64,000 bases of DNA from Clostridiales bacterium. Lineage in GTDB: Bacteria > Bacillota > Clostridia > UBA1381. The notes beneath the pieces are model-generated. The model was not told where the DNA came from. It was given only the letters and a program-made list of their open reading frames with translations, and did no database searches. Of this stretch, positions 8,068-17,726 are shown piece after piece (within the stretch, counting starts at the first letter, position 1; each line of letters begins with the position of its first letter). The translations under genes and the position numbers were made by a program. The stretch spans positions 62,001 through 126,000 of the forward strand of contig JAQXZB010000036.1 of NCBI GenBank assembly GCA_029226975.1. Direction: 5' to 3'.

Positions 8068-8832
8068 ATGTTAGCAGTCGAACGAAGAAACGCAATAGAG
8101 CAGATCATAAACGAAAACGGCTCGGTCATGGTGACGGAGCTTGCAAAACGCTTTGAGGTGACCTCGGAAACAATCCGCGCCGACCTTTTAAAGCTTGAAA
8201 GACAGGGTGTGCTGGTGCGCACCTACGGCGGCGCAACGCTGGTGGACAACAGCGGAAACGAGCTTGCCATAGCGGAACGTGATATAATAAATTATGAAGA
8301 AAAACAGCGTATCGGCAAAAGAGCGGCGAAGATGGTCCGCGACGGGGAAACGATTTTTCTCGACGCAAGCACCTCGGCATGGCATATGGCGCGGTATATA
8401 AAGGATAAGCGGGGAATAACCGTTATTACAAACGCGTCAAAAATAGCATATGAACTGTCGGAATGTGCCGATATACACGTTGTCCAGACCGGCGGAGAGC
8501 TAAACCCCAAAAATATGTCCTATGTGGGCAGAATTGCCGAGAAAACCATAAGGGAGCATTATTTCGCGGACAAGATGTTTTTCTCCTGCAAGGGCGTGAC
8601 GCTTTTGCGGGGACTGGTGGACTCCTCCGCGGACGAGGCGGAAATAAAAAAAGCGATGCTCAAAAACAGCGAAGCCGTAATTTTTCTTTGCGACCACAAT
8701 AAAATGGGTACGCTTGCGGTTTCGGGCGTGGCGGATTTTGAGGATTTGGACTGCTTTATAACCGATGTAAACCTGAGCGAGGAATGGACGGAACGTCTTA
8801 ATAAGGCTGAAGTCCGCATAATAACGGTTTGA
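8068..8832 (+). CDS. DeoR/GlpR-family transcriptional repressor
   Basis: The 254-residue protein has an N-terminal winged helix (RRNAIEQIINENGSVMVTEL to about residue 57, recognition helix in VTSETIRADLLKLE). A DeoR sensor domain with the NagB/RpiA-like fold (about 75-235) follows, including the conserved DASTS and VDSSADEAEIKKAM segments. Family members repress sugar, nucleoside or phosphosugar genes and release on binding a phosphorylated effector. It is cotranscribed with the oxidoreductase and lies just upstream of the glycan-related genes at 9-16 kb. Control of those genes is plausible but only inferred. Confidence 0.92.
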   Translation: MLAVERRNAIEQIINENGSVMVTELAKRFEVTSETIRADLLKLERQGVLVRTYGGATLVDNSGNELAIAERDIINYEEKQRIGKRAAKMVRDGETIFLDASTSAWHMARYIKDKRGITVITNASKIAYELSECADIHVVQTGGELNPKNMSYVGRIAEKTIREHYFADKMFFSCKGVTLLRGLVDSSADEAEIKKAMLKNSEAVIFLCDHNKMGTLAVSGVADFEDLDCFITDVNLSEEWTERLNKAEVRIITV

Positions 8833-8894
8833 TAATTGCGTATTTTTAAACGTTTTTATCTGTTTTTTATATTTAAAAAATCAAAAAGATATTG

Positions 8895-9003
8895 TATAAT
8901 AATAATGGAGGCAGGGGGGAATGTCCCTCCGGGCATAGAGAGATTTTTTATGGGAGAGAATTGACTAAAGCTTTGCAGACTGCTCTTTAAAAGAGCGGTT
9001 TGC
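8895..9003 (+). promoter_or_regulatory. Probable promoter and structured leader of the secreted beta-sandwich gene
   Basis: TATAAT at 8895-8900 has only a weak AT-rich -35 (TTTAAA, 8872-8877). The 135-base leader includes an imperfect hairpin (8975-9003, arms around GCTCTT/AAGAGC) some 30 bases before the start codon. No known riboswitch class is recognised. Confidence 0.45.
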
Positions 9004-9035
9004 CTGCTTTGTCGATACAGAAGTGGAGGATTAAC

Positions 9036-9821
9036 ATGAGAGGTATAAAATTAATTTCCGTTATTTCGGCGCTTGTGCTCACTGCGGGTGCGGTGCTTGC
9101 CCCGGCTGTTGCCAATGCGGAGGCTCATGCAACATATATAACCAATTCGGATTTTTCGGACTGCGCCGTAGGCGGAGCAAAGGGACTGGGCTATTACGGA
9201 CTGGGTATCATAACAGACGGAAGCCCTTGGCTTATAAAGGGCTCGGCAAGCGTGCATTATCAGACCTTTATGCACGATGATGAGAGAAATGTAAATTATT
9301 GCAATATGTATTCAAATTCCGATAAGACCGGCTCCGGTGACGGTGCAGGCTCGATGTATATGTATCAAAGAGATATTACAACTACCTTTGAGCAGAACTA
9401 CGGTCATATGAAGTTTGATGTCAGATGGAACAGCGGAGCTGTTTCGCTGATGCTCGGCTCGTTCTCGGACCCGACTTCAAATACGGACTATATTGCAAAT
9501 ACAATAAAAATCGGCGACGGTGCAATTACCGCAATGAACGGCTCGCAGACCAAAACCATAGCCCAGCTTCAGGCGGGGAAATGGTATACGGTTGAAATAG
9601 TTGTGTGCAACGCGCTTCAGGAGATGGATATTCTCGTAAAGGACGCAAACGGCAAAACGGTAGGCTCCGGCGAGGATTATTCGTATCAGCAGAAGGAGTG
9701 TGACAAGGTAAGGATTTGGTGCTTCGGCTATATAAGAGGCTCGGCATATGATTATGACCTGACCAATGTTACTATTGAAAATTCAATGGAGAAAAAAGAC
9801 CCGTTTAAAATTCTGGGCTGA
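9036..9821 (+). CDS. Secreted single-domain beta-sandwich (lectin-like) protein
   Basis: The start is 9036 (GGAGG 7 bases upstream), giving 261 residues with a clear signal peptide (MRGIKLISVISALVLTAGAV... cleaved near AVANA-EA). The mature part is one domain with LamG/concanavalin-like features: FDVRWNSGAVSLMLG, NTIKIGDGAIT, GKWYTVEIVV and AYDYDLTNVTIE. A clearly related segment with the same motifs in the same order is embedded in the large esterase at 11717-16186 (about residues 745-865), so this is probably a free-standing copy of that carbohydrate-binding-like module. No catalytic residues are evident. Confidence 0.75.
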   Translation: MRGIKLISVISALVLTAGAVLAPAVANAEAHATYITNSDFSDCAVGGAKGLGYYGLGIITDGSPWLIKGSASVHYQTFMHDDERNVNYCNMYSNSDKTGSGDGAGSMYMYQRDITTTFEQNYGHMKFDVRWNSGAVSLMLGSFSDPTSNTDYIANTIKIGDGAITAMNGSQTKTIAQLQAGKWYTVEIVVCNALQEMDILVKDANGKTVGSGEDYSYQQKECDKVRIWCFGYIRGSAYDYDLTNVTIENSMEKKDPFKILG

Positions 9822-9846
9822 TTGAAATTGAAAATATGATTAAAAA

Positions 9847-10077
9847 GAGGCTGTTGCAAAAACTGCAACAGCCTCGGCGTGTAGACAAACTTGTCTACAC
9901 GCCGGCAGACTGCGAGAAATTGAGTCAGATTTCGCGAAAAGTGCATACCGAAGGCGTTCCTCGATGGAATGCCTTTGGTAATATAATAAAGCATATTTTT
10001 AATTTTGATTTAAAATCCCGCACGGTCTGACCAATTTGTCGACGGTCTGAAGAGGCATTCCATTAAAGAATGCCTTT
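9847..10077 (+). repeat. Intergenic hairpin repeat element, copy 2 (shortened)
   Basis: The core (9876-10050) matches copies 1 and 3 from the GCGTGTAGACA hairpin to the terminal CGGTCTGA direct repeat. It lacks almost all of hairpin H2, where only a TTTCGCGAAAA remnant is left. It is bracketed on the left by a GAGGCTGTTGC/GCAACAGCCTC palindrome (9847-9875) and on the right by an AGGCATTC/GAATGCCT palindrome (about 10053-10076). Unlike copies 1 and 3, the two bracketing palindromes differ. The left one recurs almost identically at 32151-32184. Confidence 0.88.
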
Positions 10078-10105
10078 ATTTTGGCATCTATCACAGGAGG
10101 ACTTT

Positions 10106-11050
10106 ATGGAAAAACAGCTTGAATATAATAATCCGCTGGTATATCAGCGCGCCGACCCGTATGTGTATAAGCATCGGGACGGATATTATTATTTTACCGG
10201 TTCGGTTCCAAGCTATGACCTTATTGAAATACGCAGGGCAAAAACCTTAAACGGCTTGCTTACGGCAAATTCGCGTATCATATGGCGAAAGCATAAAAGA
10301 GGCATTATGGGCGCGCATATCTGGGCGCCGGAGCTGCATTTTATAAATAATGCATGGTATATATACTTTGCCGCGGGTGCGGCGGAGGACGTGTGGAACA
10401 TACGCACTTATGTTTTAAAATGCACCGGCACCGACCCGATGTTTGACGATTGGGAGGAGCTGGGAGAAGTGAAAACCGGATGCAAAAAGCACAGCTTTAC
10501 CCTTGACATGACCTGTTTTACCTACGGCGCGTCACAGTATAATATCTGGGCGCAGAAGCGTGACGAGGACATTGGCTCATGCCTTTACATAGCAAAAATG
10601 CGCGATCCGCTCCATATGGAAAGTGAGCCGATGCGTCTTAGTATGCCGGAATATGACTGGGAAAAGCGCGGGTTTAAGGTGAACGAGGGGCCGGCGGTTT
10701 TGGAGCATGGCGGCAGAATTTTTGTTACATATTCGGCATCGGATACCGGTTGGCATTACTGCATGGGTATGCTGTGGATGCCCAACGGCGCCGACCCGAT
10801 GGATATAAACGCATGGACAAAGCTTGACAAGCCGGTGCTTGAGAGTAATGACGAAAAAAAACGCTTCGGTCCGGGACATAACAGCTTTACCACCGATAAC
10901 GGCAGAGATATTTTAATATATCACAGCCGCGACTACAAAAAAATAATCGGCGATCCGCTCTATGACCCCAACCGTCATGCGCGGGCAATGGTTATAAGCT
11001 ATGACGAGGAGGGCTTCCCGGTCTTTGACGAAGGAGGGTATATAAAATGA
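10106..11050 (+). CDS. GH43-family glycoside hydrolase
   Basis: Start at 10106 with AGGAGG 6 bases upstream; 314 residues and no signal peptide, so cytoplasmic. It is a five-bladed beta-propeller family with the three expected acidic residues: catalytic base Asp17 (RADPYVY), pKa-modulating Asp134 (SFTLDMTCF) and general acid Glu194 (VNEGPAVLE). GH43 enzymes usually remove arabinofuranose or xylose from plant oligosaccharides by inversion; substrate specificity cannot be read here. It overlaps the nicotinamidase-like gene by 4 bp (ATGA), so the two are translationally coupled. Confidence 0.92.
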   Translation: MEKQLEYNNPLVYQRADPYVYKHRDGYYYFTGSVPSYDLIEIRRAKTLNGLLTANSRIIWRKHKRGIMGAHIWAPELHFINNAWYIYFAAGAAEDVWNIRTYVLKCTGTDPMFDDWEELGEVKTGCKKHSFTLDMTCFTYGASQYNIWAQKRDEDIGSCLYIAKMRDPLHMESEPMRLSMPEYDWEKRGFKVNEGPAVLEHGGRIFVTYSASDTGWHYCMGMLWMPNGADPMDINAWTKLDKPVLESNDEKKRFGPGHNSFTTDNGRDILIYHSRDYKKIIGDPLYDPNRHARAMVISYDEEGFPVFDEGGYIK

Positions 11051-11571
11051 AAATACTGATAGTAATAGATTACCAAAAGGATTTTGTGGACGGCGCACTG
11101 GGCTTTTCGGGTGCGGAGCTGCTCGATGAAAGGATTGCACAGCGTGTCAGGGAATACGGCGGGGGCAGAGTGTTTTATACCCTCGATACCCATTATGAAG
11201 ATTATGCAGACACCCTTGAGGGAAGGCTGCTTCCTGTGTCCCACTGCATAAAAGGCACAAAAGGTCATGAGCTTTACGGCGAAACCGCCGCCGCCCTTTC
11301 AGAGGTCGGGGCGGAGGGCTTTGAAAAGGAAAGCTTCGGGCTTAAGATAACCGATGAAATACGAAAAAAGCTTCCCAAAGAGGTTGAGGAAATAGAGCTT
11401 TGCGGCTTGGTATCAAATATCTGTGTGCTTTCGGCGGCGGTTGTTTTCAGAACCGAGTATCCCAACGCACAGATTACCGTTGACGCGTCGCTTACCGCCT
11501 GTGCCGACCCGGCTCTTAACGAAAAGGCTCTTGACGTTATGGAGGGCTTGCAGGTGCGGGTAATAAGATAG
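11047..11571 (+). CDS. Isochorismatase/nicotinamidase-like cysteine hydrolase
   Basis: The 174-residue protein has the family's catalytic triad: Asp8 (VIDYQKDF), Lys94 (FEKESFG) and Cys126 (SNICVLS). The putative metal-site residues Asp47 and His49 (LDTHYED) resemble nicotinamidase. The likely reaction is amide hydrolysis (nicotinamide to nicotinate), feeding NAD salvage; other small amides are possible. Its start overlaps the GH43 stop, so it is the second gene of that operon, although no metabolic link to GH43 is evident. Confidence 0.88.
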   Translation: MKILIVIDYQKDFVDGALGFSGAELLDERIAQRVREYGGGRVFYTLDTHYEDYADTLEGRLLPVSHCIKGTKGHELYGETAAALSEVGAEGFEKESFGLKITDEIRKKLPKEVEEIELCGLVSNICVLSAAVVFRTEYPNAQITVDASLTACADPALNEKALDVMEGLQVRVIR

Positions 11572-11578
11572 AGCGGAG

Positions 11579-11614
11579 GTCTTGTTTTTGAACTGCCAAA
11601 AACAAGACTTTTTT
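11579..11614 (+). terminator. Intrinsic terminator after the GH43 operon
   Basis: A GTCTTGTTTTTG/CAAAAACAAGAC hairpin (11579-11608) followed by T6. Confidence 0.88.
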
Positions 11615-11716
11615 GTGCAATTTTCCTTGGTTTTTGGGTAAAATTCTTTTCAATAACGGGATTTTATGATATTATACGGGTATGAAAATATGTATAGAAA
11701 AAAGAGGGAGAGAGCT

Positions 11717-14700
11717 ATGAAAAAATTACTTAAAAAATCGCTGTGTTCCTTTGTTGCTGCCGCAATGGCGGCGGGCTTTGTTCCCGTTGTCGGTGCGCAG
11801 ATAACTCCGATGTTTGCGGAGGACGAGGGCAAGGTGCTTAATGAATGGAAGTTCGACTTCGGCTCGGCTGATGATGTTGCCGAGGGCTATACTGCGGTTG
11901 AGCCGGACAGAAACGTTATAGCCTCGGGAGATTACGGCTTTATAGGCAATGACGGAAAGGGATATAAGGTATCGGAAAGATACGACAGCTTTGCCTACAG
12001 CGAGGGACAAAATATGAACCTGGTATCCGGCGGTACTTCGGGGCTTTATGACGGCGTGGGCATTGCGCCCGATAAGGAGGCACTGAAGCCCGAATACACA
12101 ACCGGCGATTATTACCCGGTAAGCTTCGGTATGTATGTGGAAAGATCCACATATTACAGAGTAAGGGCAACGGTTACGACCCTTGACCCGACAAAGGACG
12201 CTGTGGCTTCCCTTTACTATGAAAGACGCCACCCCGTCTACACCGAGGAAACCATCAAGGCGGGCGAAACCAAAACGGTGGAATTTTCGGTAGATGTAGA
12301 GGATATTTACTTTGAAAAATCCGAGCCTAAGGGCGTTTTTGCGGATGATATGTTAAATATTGAGCTTTTGGGCGCAAATACGGCTTTGGCGGCTTTGGAG
12401 ATACAGCAGGTTGAGGACGGTATCACCCTGTGGGTACTGGGCGATTCGACCGTTACGGACGGCGGCGCGGCTTTGCCCTATTTCCCGCTTCAGAATTACA
12501 CCGGCGTGGGCAACGGACTTTCCAAGTACGTTCCCGCAAATGTTGCTGTGTCCAATCAGGGTGAGGGCGGACTTGCGGCAAACGATAACAATCACTTTAA
12601 TATTGTAAAGAACAATATCGACGCGGACGATTATCTGTATATGGAATACGGCCATAACCACAAGGATGACGGTGTCGCAGGATATTTGACTTATTTGAAG
12701 AAATACTATGACGCGGCAAATGCAGTGGGTGCAAAGATGATATATGTGGGTCCCATTGACCGCCATAACGCGTCACAGTACGATTCGGCTGCAAACACAT
12801 GGTCATCTACCTTAAACGGATTTTCAAATGCCGCGAAGGCATATACGCAGCTGCTTGTGCTTGGCGGAACGGCTGCCGCAGAGGAATATGTGACTCTGTA
12901 TCAGACGGATACCGCTGCCGCAGAGGCTTATTTAGAGGAAAAGCTTGCGGCGGGAATTACGAGTGCGGGCGTTACAAACGCGGCGTTTGTAGACCTTAAC
13001 GGGCTATCGCTGGAATGGCTTTCTAAAATAAGCGCGTCCGCAACAGTAAACAACAGCGAGGTAACGAATGAAGCGAAGCTTACCAACTTCTATTTCCAGA
13101 CCTCAAGAGGCGGCGCAACGGACGGAACGCATCCCAATGACAAAGGTGCGGAAGCCTGTGCGGAGCTGTTCTTTGACTATGCCGAAAACGAGCAGAATTA
13201 CTCGGACGCAACCGGCGCAGTGCAGAGGGCGGCTTTGGCGGGACTGCTTGATAATAACCGTCAAAACGGAACGGCAAAGCCCGTTTCGCCGGAGGTTATA
13301 AATCTCGGCTATCCCTCAAACAGCGCATGGCCCATATGGGAGTCGGCAATAAAGTACGATTATCCCACATATATAAAGAGCGTAAACTTTGACGAGGATA
13401 ACCGCCTTGTATCCGCGGACGTTACCGTTCAGGATTCAATGTCAAAGTACGGCTGGGCGGCGGTTGCAAAATATGATGAAAACGGCTTGTTAAAGAGCAT
13501 ATCCTTCGGTGACGGGCAGGTGGATAACTCAACCGGCAAGGGTACTCAGACAATCAGCTTTACAAACGGATTTATTCTCGGCGAGAACGAAACCTACAAA
13601 GGCTTTGTATGGGAGTATGAGGACGATGAGAGCAAGAGCTTTATGGATCGTCTGACGATGATTCCTTATTCCCATGTATATGTGCCCTCAGATGTGGAGG
13701 AATATCTGCTTCTCGGCGATGACGGGGCTGTGGTGGAAAACTTCCAATATTATGGCCTTGGGGACGGTGCGGATATTTCGAGCGTGTCAGGCACCGGCTA
13801 TTCATTTACAGGCAGTGCCCAGACCAGGAGAATGGCGGCTGTGGCGGAAACAGAGTCGGATATAGCGCATCTTGACCTATTCTCGGACGGTTACAAGGGT
13901 ACGAGTGCAAACTCAGGCTCATATCTGCTTGAAAAAGCGCTTGTGTCAAATGTAACTTCGGGAATTGTTCAAATGGATTTTGACGTAAGATATAATTCGG
14001 GTGAGGCTGTTATCGAGCTTGCAAACGGCAAGCCCTCCTCATATCCCGCGGCGCATACGATAAAGATTACAGACGGTGCGGTTACGGTTGATTCAAATGC
14101 TGCCGGAGCAATAAACACCGGTCAATGGGCGCATATAAATGCCGAGTTCGATTTGGATTTGGAAACGGCAACCGTAACAATAGGCGGCACACCCACAACC
14201 GTTTCAATAAGCGAGATTGCCGGAGTTTCGTATTTAGGCTTTGTAGCCGGAACGAGCAAGGCGTTCGATTATGACGTTGCAAACATGACTGTTGCAAAGC
14301 TTGTAAGAAAAGAAGCGCTTCCCTCATGCGCGCTTGAAGCTTCTGCGGCGGCTGAATGTGCGGATATGGGAACTGTCAGCGCCGAAAACGGCACATACAG
14401 CTATAAAACACCTGTTACGGTAACGGCTCTGCCCAATGACGGTTATCATTTTGAGGGCTGGTATGATGAAAGCGGAAATCTCGTATCGGAAAACGAGGTA
14501 TATACCTTTACGATAAAACAGGATACAAAGCTGACGGCGTATTTTGCGGCTACCGTACTCCCGGATGGCTTTACCTATGAGGACGATTTTGAGAGCTATG
14601 AGATAAAGCGGTATATAGTACAAAACGGCAATGACGTAAGCGCGGCTCCCGCAGACGTAACCTTGGGAGGACTTATTCTTTCGGCAGGCTACAGAAATAA

Positions 14701-16186
14701 CGGCCCCGGCGACACAATATCGGGCGTTTATGTAGAGGGCGATGCGCAAAACAAGTATATGACCGCAAAGAGCGGCAACACAGCAAGCGCTTCTCGAGGT
14801 GCGGCAATTGCCTTTAAAAAGGCAATAAGCTTCGGTGATGCTCCCGTTGTATGGTCCTTTGACACTAAATTTACCGAGAGCGCAGTTTTAACGGTAACGG
14901 GTATCGGAGATTACAGCCGGTCGGCTTTGGGAATCAGTGCCGATACTTGGGCAAATGTTGAATTTATATTCGACAGCGCAAATGCAAAGCAGTATGTTAT
15001 TGCAAGAGAGAACGGAAAGGTTGTTTCGATTAAGGAAAGCACCCTGTCGGCATCGGAGCTTAGCACTATGACCTTCTATAACACAAATCAGAGTATAAGC
15101 TTTGATAACATGAAGGTATACGAGCTTGGCGCACCGACAGGAACGGCTCAAATTCCCGCAGCAACCACATTTACGGTAAATGCTGCAGGCGCGGTTATCA
15201 CCGCCGCGGGCAATACGATAGCGGCAGACAGCAGCGGAAAGGCAGTGCTTACGCTTGTTAAGGGAGTGTATGACGTTGGGGCGGTCTGCGCGGGCTATGA
15301 GGATTACTTTGCCGAAATAACGGTTGATGACAGCTATGCCGCATCAATAGAAATGACCGCAAAAACGGCAGACGCGGCAAGCGTTACGGTAAACTATGTA
15401 GATACGGAGGGTAATACCGTAAAAGAGCCTGTTACGATTGATAATTTGTATGCAGGTGATGAATACACCCTTGACAGCAGCTATTATGATGAAATAATCA
15501 AGAATGCAGACAATAACGGATACTATACTCTGTATGAATTTAATCAAGCGCAAAGTAACCTTACAATAACTCTTGATACGGTAAATGAAATAGATGTAGT
15601 ATATACAAATAAGGGCAGCGGTTGGTTTGACTACGAAACCTTTGACAGCATTACGGGTACATGGGGCTTTGCAGAAGGAACAAGCGGAAATGTTGCGGTT
15701 GAAAACGGTGTGCTGGCATTGCTTAAAAATGCCGGAACAAGCCGCACAAGCTCGGACTACAAAACTCTTGACAATTCCATAGCCGGTACGTCAAAGCTTA
15801 CGGTTGTATTCGACTGGAAATCCAATGTAGAAAGCGCAAAGGGCAGAGATTCGCGCTTTGACCTTCTGGACGGAGAGGATAATATTATATTCTCAATATA
15901 CGGCAGAGGAAGCGCGGGTAATTACTATGCGGTCGGCGAAGCGGCTTCTCAGACAACGACAAAGCTTGGCGGAAGCATAGGTGATTGGTACAGCATTGAG
16001 CTGGAACTGGACTTTGAAGCGGGAGTGCTTAGCGGAACAATAACAAATAAGGCAACTGGTGCGCAGACGGTTATTGCACAAACAAATATAACAGCATCGG
16101 GGCTTGCAAAGCTCGGCGCTATATATGTTTACTCGGCAGCACCTTTGGCAATAGACAATATCGGCTTTAAAAACAACGGTATTTGA
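11717..16186 (+). CDS. Large secreted multidomain SGNH esterase (CE12/rhamnogalacturonan acetylesterase-like)
   Basis: Start at 11717 (purine-rich RBS AGGGAGAG), giving 1489 residues with a signal peptide. An N-terminal beta module (about 38-230) precedes a SGNH catalytic domain (about 235-490): Ser244 in LGDSTVTDGG, oxyanion Gly in SNQGEGG, Asn in YGHNHKDD, and the Asp/His pair in GATDGTHPND. This order is typical of CE12-type pectin acetylesterases. Then come a lectin-like module (about 745-865) homologous to the protein at 9036-9821, an InlB B-repeat-type segment (GYHFEGWYDESGN...), two more beta-sandwich modules, and a MucBP-like stretch (VNYVDTEGNTVKEP). No sortase motif or SLH repeat is seen, so it is probably released or held by its binding modules. 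It should deacetylate plant polysaccharides. Confidence 0.85.
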   Translation: MKKLLKKSLCSFVAAAMAAGFVPVVGAQITPMFAEDEGKVLNEWKFDFGSADDVAEGYTAVEPDRNVIASGDYGFIGNDGKGYKVSERYDSFAYSEGQNMNLVSGGTSGLYDGVGIAPDKEALKPEYTTGDYYPVSFGMYVERSTYYRVRATVTTLDPTKDAVASLYYERRHPVYTEETIKAGETKTVEFSVDVEDIYFEKSEPKGVFADDMLNIELLGANTALAALEIQQVEDGITLWVLGDSTVTDGGAALPYFPLQNYTGVGNGLSKYVPANVAVSNQGEGGLAANDNNHFNIVKNNIDADDYLYMEYGHNHKDDGVAGYLTYLKKYYDAANAVGAKMIYVGPIDRHNASQYDSAANTWSSTLNGFSNAAKAYTQLLVLGGTAAAEEYVTLYQTDTAAAEAYLEEKLAAGITSAGVTNAAFVDLNGLSLEWLSKISASATVNNSEVTNEAKLTNFYFQTSRGGATDGTHPNDKGAEACAELFFDYAENEQNYSDATGAVQRAALAGLLDNNRQNGTAKPVSPEVINLGYPSNSAWPIWESAIKYDYPTYIKSVNFDEDNRLVSADVTVQDSMSKYGWAAVAKYDENGLLKSISFGDGQVDNSTGKGTQTISFTNGFILGENETYKGFVWEYEDDESKSFMDRLTMIPYSHVYVPSDVEEYLLLGDDGAVVENFQYYGLGDGADISSVSGTGYSFTGSAQTRRMAAVAETESDIAHLDLFSDGYKGTSANSGSYLLEKALVSNVTSGIVQMDFDVRYNSGEAVIELANGKPSSYPAAHTIKITDGAVTVDSNAAGAINTGQWAHINAEFDLDLETATVTIGGTPTTVSISEIAGVSYLGFVAGTSKAFDYDVANMTVAKLVRKEALPSCALEASAAAECADMGTVSAENGTYSYKTPVTVTALPNDGYHFEGWYDESGNLVSENEVYTFTIKQDTKLTAYFAATVLPDGFTYEDDFESYEIKRYIVQNGNDVSAAPADVTLGGLILSAGYRNNGPGDTISGVYVEGDAQNKYMTAKSGNTASASRGAAIAFKKAISFGDAPVVWSFDTKFTESAVLTVTGIGDYSRSALGISADTWANVEFIFDSANAKQYVIARENGKVVSIKESTLSASELSTMTFYNTNQSISFDNMKVYELGAPTGTAQIPAATTFTVNAAGAVITAAGNTIAADSSGKAVLTLVKGVYDVGAVCAGYEDYFAEITVDDSYAASIEMTAKTADAASVTVNYVDTEGNTVKEPVTIDNLYAGDEYTLDSSYYDEIIKNADNNGYYTLYEFNQAQSNLTITLDTVNEIDVVYTNKGSGWFDYETFDSITGTWGFAEGTSGNVAVENGVLALLKNAGTSRTSSDYKTLDNSIAGTSKLTVVFDWKSNVESAKGRDSRFDLLDGEDNIIFSIYGRGSAGNYYAVGEAASQTTTKLGGSIGDWYSIELELDFEAGVLSGTITNKATGAQTVIAQTNITASGLAKLGAIYVYSAAPLAIDNIGFKNNGI

Positions 16187-16191
16187 TAAAC

Positions 16192-16230
16192 AAAACAAAG
16201 ATCTCATTTTGAGGTCTTTGTTTTGTTTTA
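16192..16230 (+). terminator. Intrinsic terminator after the esterase gene
   Basis: AAAACAAAGA...TCTTTGTTTT stem with a loop rich in T, followed by GTTTTA (16192-16230). Confidence 0.85.
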
Positions 16231-16305
16231 GGAGTTTATATTGCATGACAGCATAGTTGACGTACGGACTTTAGATAACAATTATATTACTTTTTCGTCA
16301 AGCTG

Positions 16306-16334
16306 TTGCTTTTTTTGCACAAATATAGTAAAAT
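16306..16334 (+). promoter_or_regulatory. Probable promoter of the rnf operon
   Basis: TTGCTT (16306-16311), 17-base spacer, TAAAAT (16329-16334), 66 bases before the rnfC start. Confidence 0.5.
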
Positions 16335-16400
16335 AAATATGTATGCTTTCAATTACAAACGAATATTACATAATAACAGAACAAAAATGGAGGGTTGATT

Positions 16401-17726
16401 ATGGCACTTACATTTAAAGGCGGGTTGCACGTCCCGGATTATAAGTATTATACCAATAAATCTCCCGTGCAGGATATTGAGCCGGCAGGGCTGTATTACT
16501 TCCCGGTCAATCAGCATAAGGGCGCGCCGCTGTCGCCGATTGTTAAGCCGGGTGACTATGTTAAGGTCGGGCAGAAGCTTGCCGATACGGAGGAGTATAT
16601 GGCAGCCCCCGTACACAGCAGTGTCAGCGGTACCGTAAAGAGTATAGAGCCGCATATCAATAATTTCGGACTTAAAACCGAAACAATTATAGTGGAAAAT
16701 GACGGCAAAGACGAAGTGTATGAGGGTGTTCACCCCATAGAAAACATAGACGCGCTTTCAAAGCGCGAGCTTTTGTGGGTAATCCGCGATGCGGGGCTTA
16801 TCGGTTTGGGCGGCGCGGGCTTTCCCACCCATGTTAAATTAAATCCTTCCTCGCCGATAAAATACCTTATCATAAACGGCGCGGAGTGCGAGCCTTATAT
16901 TACCTCCGACCACAGGCGTATGCTTGAGAATACGCCGGAGCTTATCGAGGGTATAAGAATTGTTATGAAGGTGCTTGACGTAAAAGACGCTTATGTGGGT
17001 GTGGAAACCAATAAAAAGGACGCGATAATAAAGCTTCGTGAGGCGGTTCGCTACAGCGATGATATAAAAATCGTGCCGTTAAAGCCCAAATACCCCCAGG
17101 GCGCGGAGAAGCAGCTTATTAAGGCAATTACCGGCAGAAATGTTCCCACCGGCAAAATCCCTGCGGACGTGGGCGCAATGGTGGTAAATGTCGATACGGT
17201 TTATAATATTTACAGAGCCTTTAAAAAGGGTATGCCGGTTATAGAGCGAATTATCACCGTTTCCGGCGACGCGGTAAAGTCACCGGGCAACTTCCGGGTG
17301 CGTTTGGGCGTTCCCATATCCTATTTGTTTGAACAGGCGGGGGGCTTTGTCGAGGAACCTCATAAAATTATAATCGGCGGGCCGATGATGGGTTTTGCTC
17401 AGTATTCTCTCGATGTTCCCGCTTCAAAAACCACCTCGTCGCTTATCGCACTGCTGCATCCGGAGTCTGTGTATGACGAGGAAATGCCCTGCATCCGCTG
17501 CGGCAAATGCGTGGTAAACTGTCCCATGCGCCTTATGCCCAATAAATTAAACGGTGCAGCCTTAAACAGGGACATAGACGCGGCAAAGAAGCTTAACATA
17601 CTCGACTGTATCGAATGCGGACTGTGCTCATACACCTGTCCGTCAAAGCGGAGTATGCTTCAAAATATTTCAAGCTTTAAGCCTGAGGTAATAACTGCCA
17701 TAAGGAGGGAAAACAATGGAAAATAA
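16401..17726 (+). CDS. rnfC: Rnf complex subunit C
   Basis: The 441-residue peripheral subunit of the ion-translocating ferredoxin:NAD+ oxidoreductase has a GLGGAGFPTH motif typical of the NADH/FMN-site fold shared with complex I NuoF. Two [4Fe-4S] motifs follow near the C-terminus (CIRCGKCVVNCP and CIECGLCSYTCP). The start is the ATG at 16401 after GGAGG; the upstream TTG at 16395 lies too close to it. First gene of rnfCDGEAB, the clostridial order; it overlaps rnfD by 11 bp. Confidence 0.96.
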   Translation: MALTFKGGLHVPDYKYYTNKSPVQDIEPAGLYYFPVNQHKGAPLSPIVKPGDYVKVGQKLADTEEYMAAPVHSSVSGTVKSIEPHINNFGLKTETIIVENDGKDEVYEGVHPIENIDALSKRELLWVIRDAGLIGLGGAGFPTHVKLNPSSPIKYLIINGAECEPYITSDHRRMLENTPELIEGIRIVMKVLDVKDAYVGVETNKKDAIIKLREAVRYSDDIKIVPLKPKYPQGAEKQLIKAITGRNVPTGKIPADVGAMVVNVDTVYNIYRAFKKGMPVIERIITVSGDAVKSPGNFRVRLGVPISYLFEQAGGFVEEPHKIIIGGPMMGFAQYSLDVPASKTTSSLIALLHPESVYDEEMPCIRCGKCVVNCPMRLMPNKLNGAALNRDIDAAKKLNILDCIECGLCSYTCPSKRSMLQNISSFKPEVITAIRRENNGK

